Positions 62,879 through 64,000 of a stretch of 64,000 nt of DNA are shown here, in pieces. Location: assembly GCA_964641665.1 (NCBI GenBank), contig CAZXKO010000078.1, positions 1-64,000 on the forward strand, read 5' to 3'. The position numbers and the translations under genes were made by a program. Source of the stretch: Gp1-AA133 sp964641665 (GTDB lineage: Bacteria; Acidobacteriota; Terriglobia; Terriglobales; Acidobacteriaceae). Each line of letters starts with the position of its first letter. Position 1 is the first letter of the stretch. The notes under the pieces are model-generated. The model saw nothing but the letters and a program-made list of their open reading frames with translations. It searched no databases and was not told the origin of the DNA.

Positions 62879-63679
62879 ATGAGAAACGTCAGCTGTCGAG
62901 TCAGGGCTCTCGGGACGTGGTCATTGGCATTGGTTGCTTTTCTGTTACCTGCCTCGTTGCACGCCCAGGAGAACTCCTCTCCCACCGCTCACGCTCCTCT
63001 CACCGTAACGGAAGTCGTTAAGAATCTGGAAGAACGAGACCGGACGCGCACTCAGGCCTTGCATCGTTTTGAAGGCTCCCGGACTTACCGTCTTCACTAT
63101 CGCGGCTTCCCACGCAGCTACGACGCGGAAATGGTGGTCAACGTCACGTACCAGTCCCCCGCCAGTAAGGACTTCACCATTGTGTCCCAGTCCGGATCCA
63201 AACTGCTCATCGATCACGTCCTGAAGAAAATGATCGAAAGCGAGAAGGAAGCTGTTCAACAGCAGAGCCGGACTGAACTGAACGAACAGAACTACGAATT
63301 CACCATGGCGGGCTACGAAGATACGCCCGAGGGCGCACGCTACATTCTCGCTGTAACGCCCCGCTCCAAGAACAAATTCCTGTATCGCGGGAAAATCTGG
63401 GTGGATGCCTCCGACTTCGCCCTGACCAAAATCGAAGCTGCCCCGGCCCAGAACCCGTCATTCTGGATCAAGAAGACCGATATCCGGCACACCTACAAGA
63501 AAGTGGACGATTTCTGGCTTCCCGCTGAAAACCACTCGCAGAGCTTCATTCGCATTGGGGGCCACGCCGACCTGTTCATCGAATACCGGGGCTACAAGAT
63601 CACCGCGGCCGACCCGCTCCCCCCGCCGGCCCAGCGCCTGGCGCATAGCGCCGCCCCGAAGCCCGTCGCAGCAGAATAG
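62879..63679 (+). CDS. Periplasmic LolA-like (outer-membrane lipoprotein-sorting) protein
   Basis: The 266-residue protein (from the ATG at 62879) has a signal peptide ending near LHAQE, then a LolA-like beta domain (TVTEVVKNLEERDRTRTQAL, AEMVVNVTYQSP, KIWVDASDFALTKIEA, WLPAENHSQS). It ends in a low-complexity Ala/Pro tail. Proteins of this kind carry lipids or lipoproteins across the periplasm, or form sensors; the exact role is unknown. It is followed by a DUF1223 gene after 85 bases. Confidence 0.78.
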   Translation: MRNVSCRVRALGTWSLALVAFLLPASLHAQENSSPTAHAPLTVTEVVKNLEERDRTRTQALHRFEGSRTYRLHYRGFPRSYDAEMVVNVTYQSPASKDFTIVSQSGSKLLIDHVLKKMIESEKEAVQQQSRTELNEQNYEFTMAGYEDTPEGARYILAVTPRSKNKFLYRGKIWVDASDFALTKIEAAPAQNPSFWIKKTDIRHTYKKVDDFWLPAENHSQSFIRIGGHADLFIEYRGYKITAADPLPPPAQRLAHSAAPKPVAAE

Positions 63680-63764
63680 CCCCGCCAACTCGCGTGTAAC
63701 TTTTCCCTCGTCCCCAACATCCGTATACCCAGGCTGAATCCGTGCTGAACTGGGTGGTGATCAC

Positions 63765-64000
63765 GTGAACAGAATCGTTGTCGCGGTCGTTGCGGTCCTG
63801 GGATTTGCTTTTGCGCTCAAGCTCATCGCCGGGGATCGGCCTCCTGCGTCGAAGATGGCGTCCTCTACTCCTGTCCTGGTCGAACTATTCACCTCCGAGG
63901 GTTGCTCGAGCTGTCCGCCGGCGGACGCGCTGCTGCAGACATTCGACACGCAACCCTACCCCGGGGCAGAACTCATCGTCCTCAGCGAACACGTTGACTA
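63765..64000 (+). CDS. DUF1223 thioredoxin-like protein (3' end outside window)
   Basis: The first 78 residues are present. After a signal or anchor (residues 1-22) the protein shows LVELFTSEGCSSCPPADALL and LSEHVDY, the signature of the DUF1223 thioredoxin-fold family, with CSSC as the redox motif. The GTG at 63765 is used as start; no strong ribosome-binding site was seen. Confidence 0.85.
   Translation, partial: MNRIVVAVVAVLGFAFALKLIAGDRPPASKMASSTPVLVELFTSEGCSSCPPADALLQTFDTQPYPGAELIVLSEHVD

Noticed and set aside
62403..62985. Short open frames in the gap before the LolA-like gene
   Set aside because: No ribosome-binding sites or motifs, and composition looks non-coding.

Overview
The window looks like chromosomal DNA of a soil-type Acidobacteriota (Terriglobia-like). 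The evidence is high GC coding, four very large Oar-like TonB-dependent receptors with carboxypeptidase-regulatory-like plug extensions, four CRTAC1-type proteins (VCBS/FG-GAP repeats plus ASPIC/UnbV tail), many TPR proteins, many Tat-exported Gfo/Idh/MocA oxidoreductases, and an ECF sigma factor with a C-terminal extension beside a DGPF (YCII) protein. No phage, transposase, CRISPR, tRNA or rRNA was recognised.

Layout. 1-5100: end of an amidohydrolase, a membrane-linked SpoIIE/PP2C phosphatase and a secreted Fes-like esterase. 5.1-7.5 kb: an operon of a tetraheme cytochrome, a Tat-type four-cluster ferredoxin and an NrfD quinone-interacting membrane subunit. 7.6-18.9 kb: a TonB receptor, a YnfA-like membrane protein, and a leftward unit of TonB receptor, TPR protein carrying an iodothyronine-deiodinase-like domain, a tandem TPR paralogue and CRTAC1. 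19.4-27.1 kb: a glucuronate/sugar-acid cluster (remnant of D-mannonate dehydratase, GH67 alpha-glucuronidase, enolase-superfamily enzyme, two RraA-like proteins, Gfo/Idh oxidoreductase) in which every intact enzyme carries an export signal or N-terminal anchor. 27.1-30.7 kb: ECF sigma factor with divergent YCII protein, Asp-box repeat protein, MoaD-like protein, and a gene remnant with a terminator. 31-36 kb: a response regulator, histidine kinase, porin and cupredoxin operon. 36-41.3 kb: a keto-glycoside-like set (Tat Gfo/Idh, DUF1080 protein, sodium:solute symporter, GntR/UTRA repressor). 41.3-41.85 kb: three perfect GCTATATAGC palindromes, two of them sitting on -10 elements, between the GntR gene and the next TonB receptor. 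41.9-52.7 kb: receptor, TPR, seven-heme cytochrome, and two CRTAC1 genes with another TPR gene. 52.7-53.4 kb: an AhpD-like gene whose second active-site cysteine is an in-frame UGA followed by a bacterial SECIS-like hairpin, that is, a probable selenoprotein. 53.4-62.2 kb: a further TonB receptor, a small exported protein, a histidine kinase/LuxR regulator/CRTAC1 operon and a GAF protein. 62.9-64.0 kb: a LolA-like protein and the start of a DUF1223 protein.

Together the genes suggest a polysaccharide-degrading aerobe or facultative organism that imports oligosaccharides through TonB receptors and processes uronates and keto-sugars in the periplasm under local GntR and two-component control. 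The TonB/TPR/CRTAC1 combination recurs three times and its function is unknown. The most notable single finding is the probable selenocysteine AhpD gene at 52733-53359.
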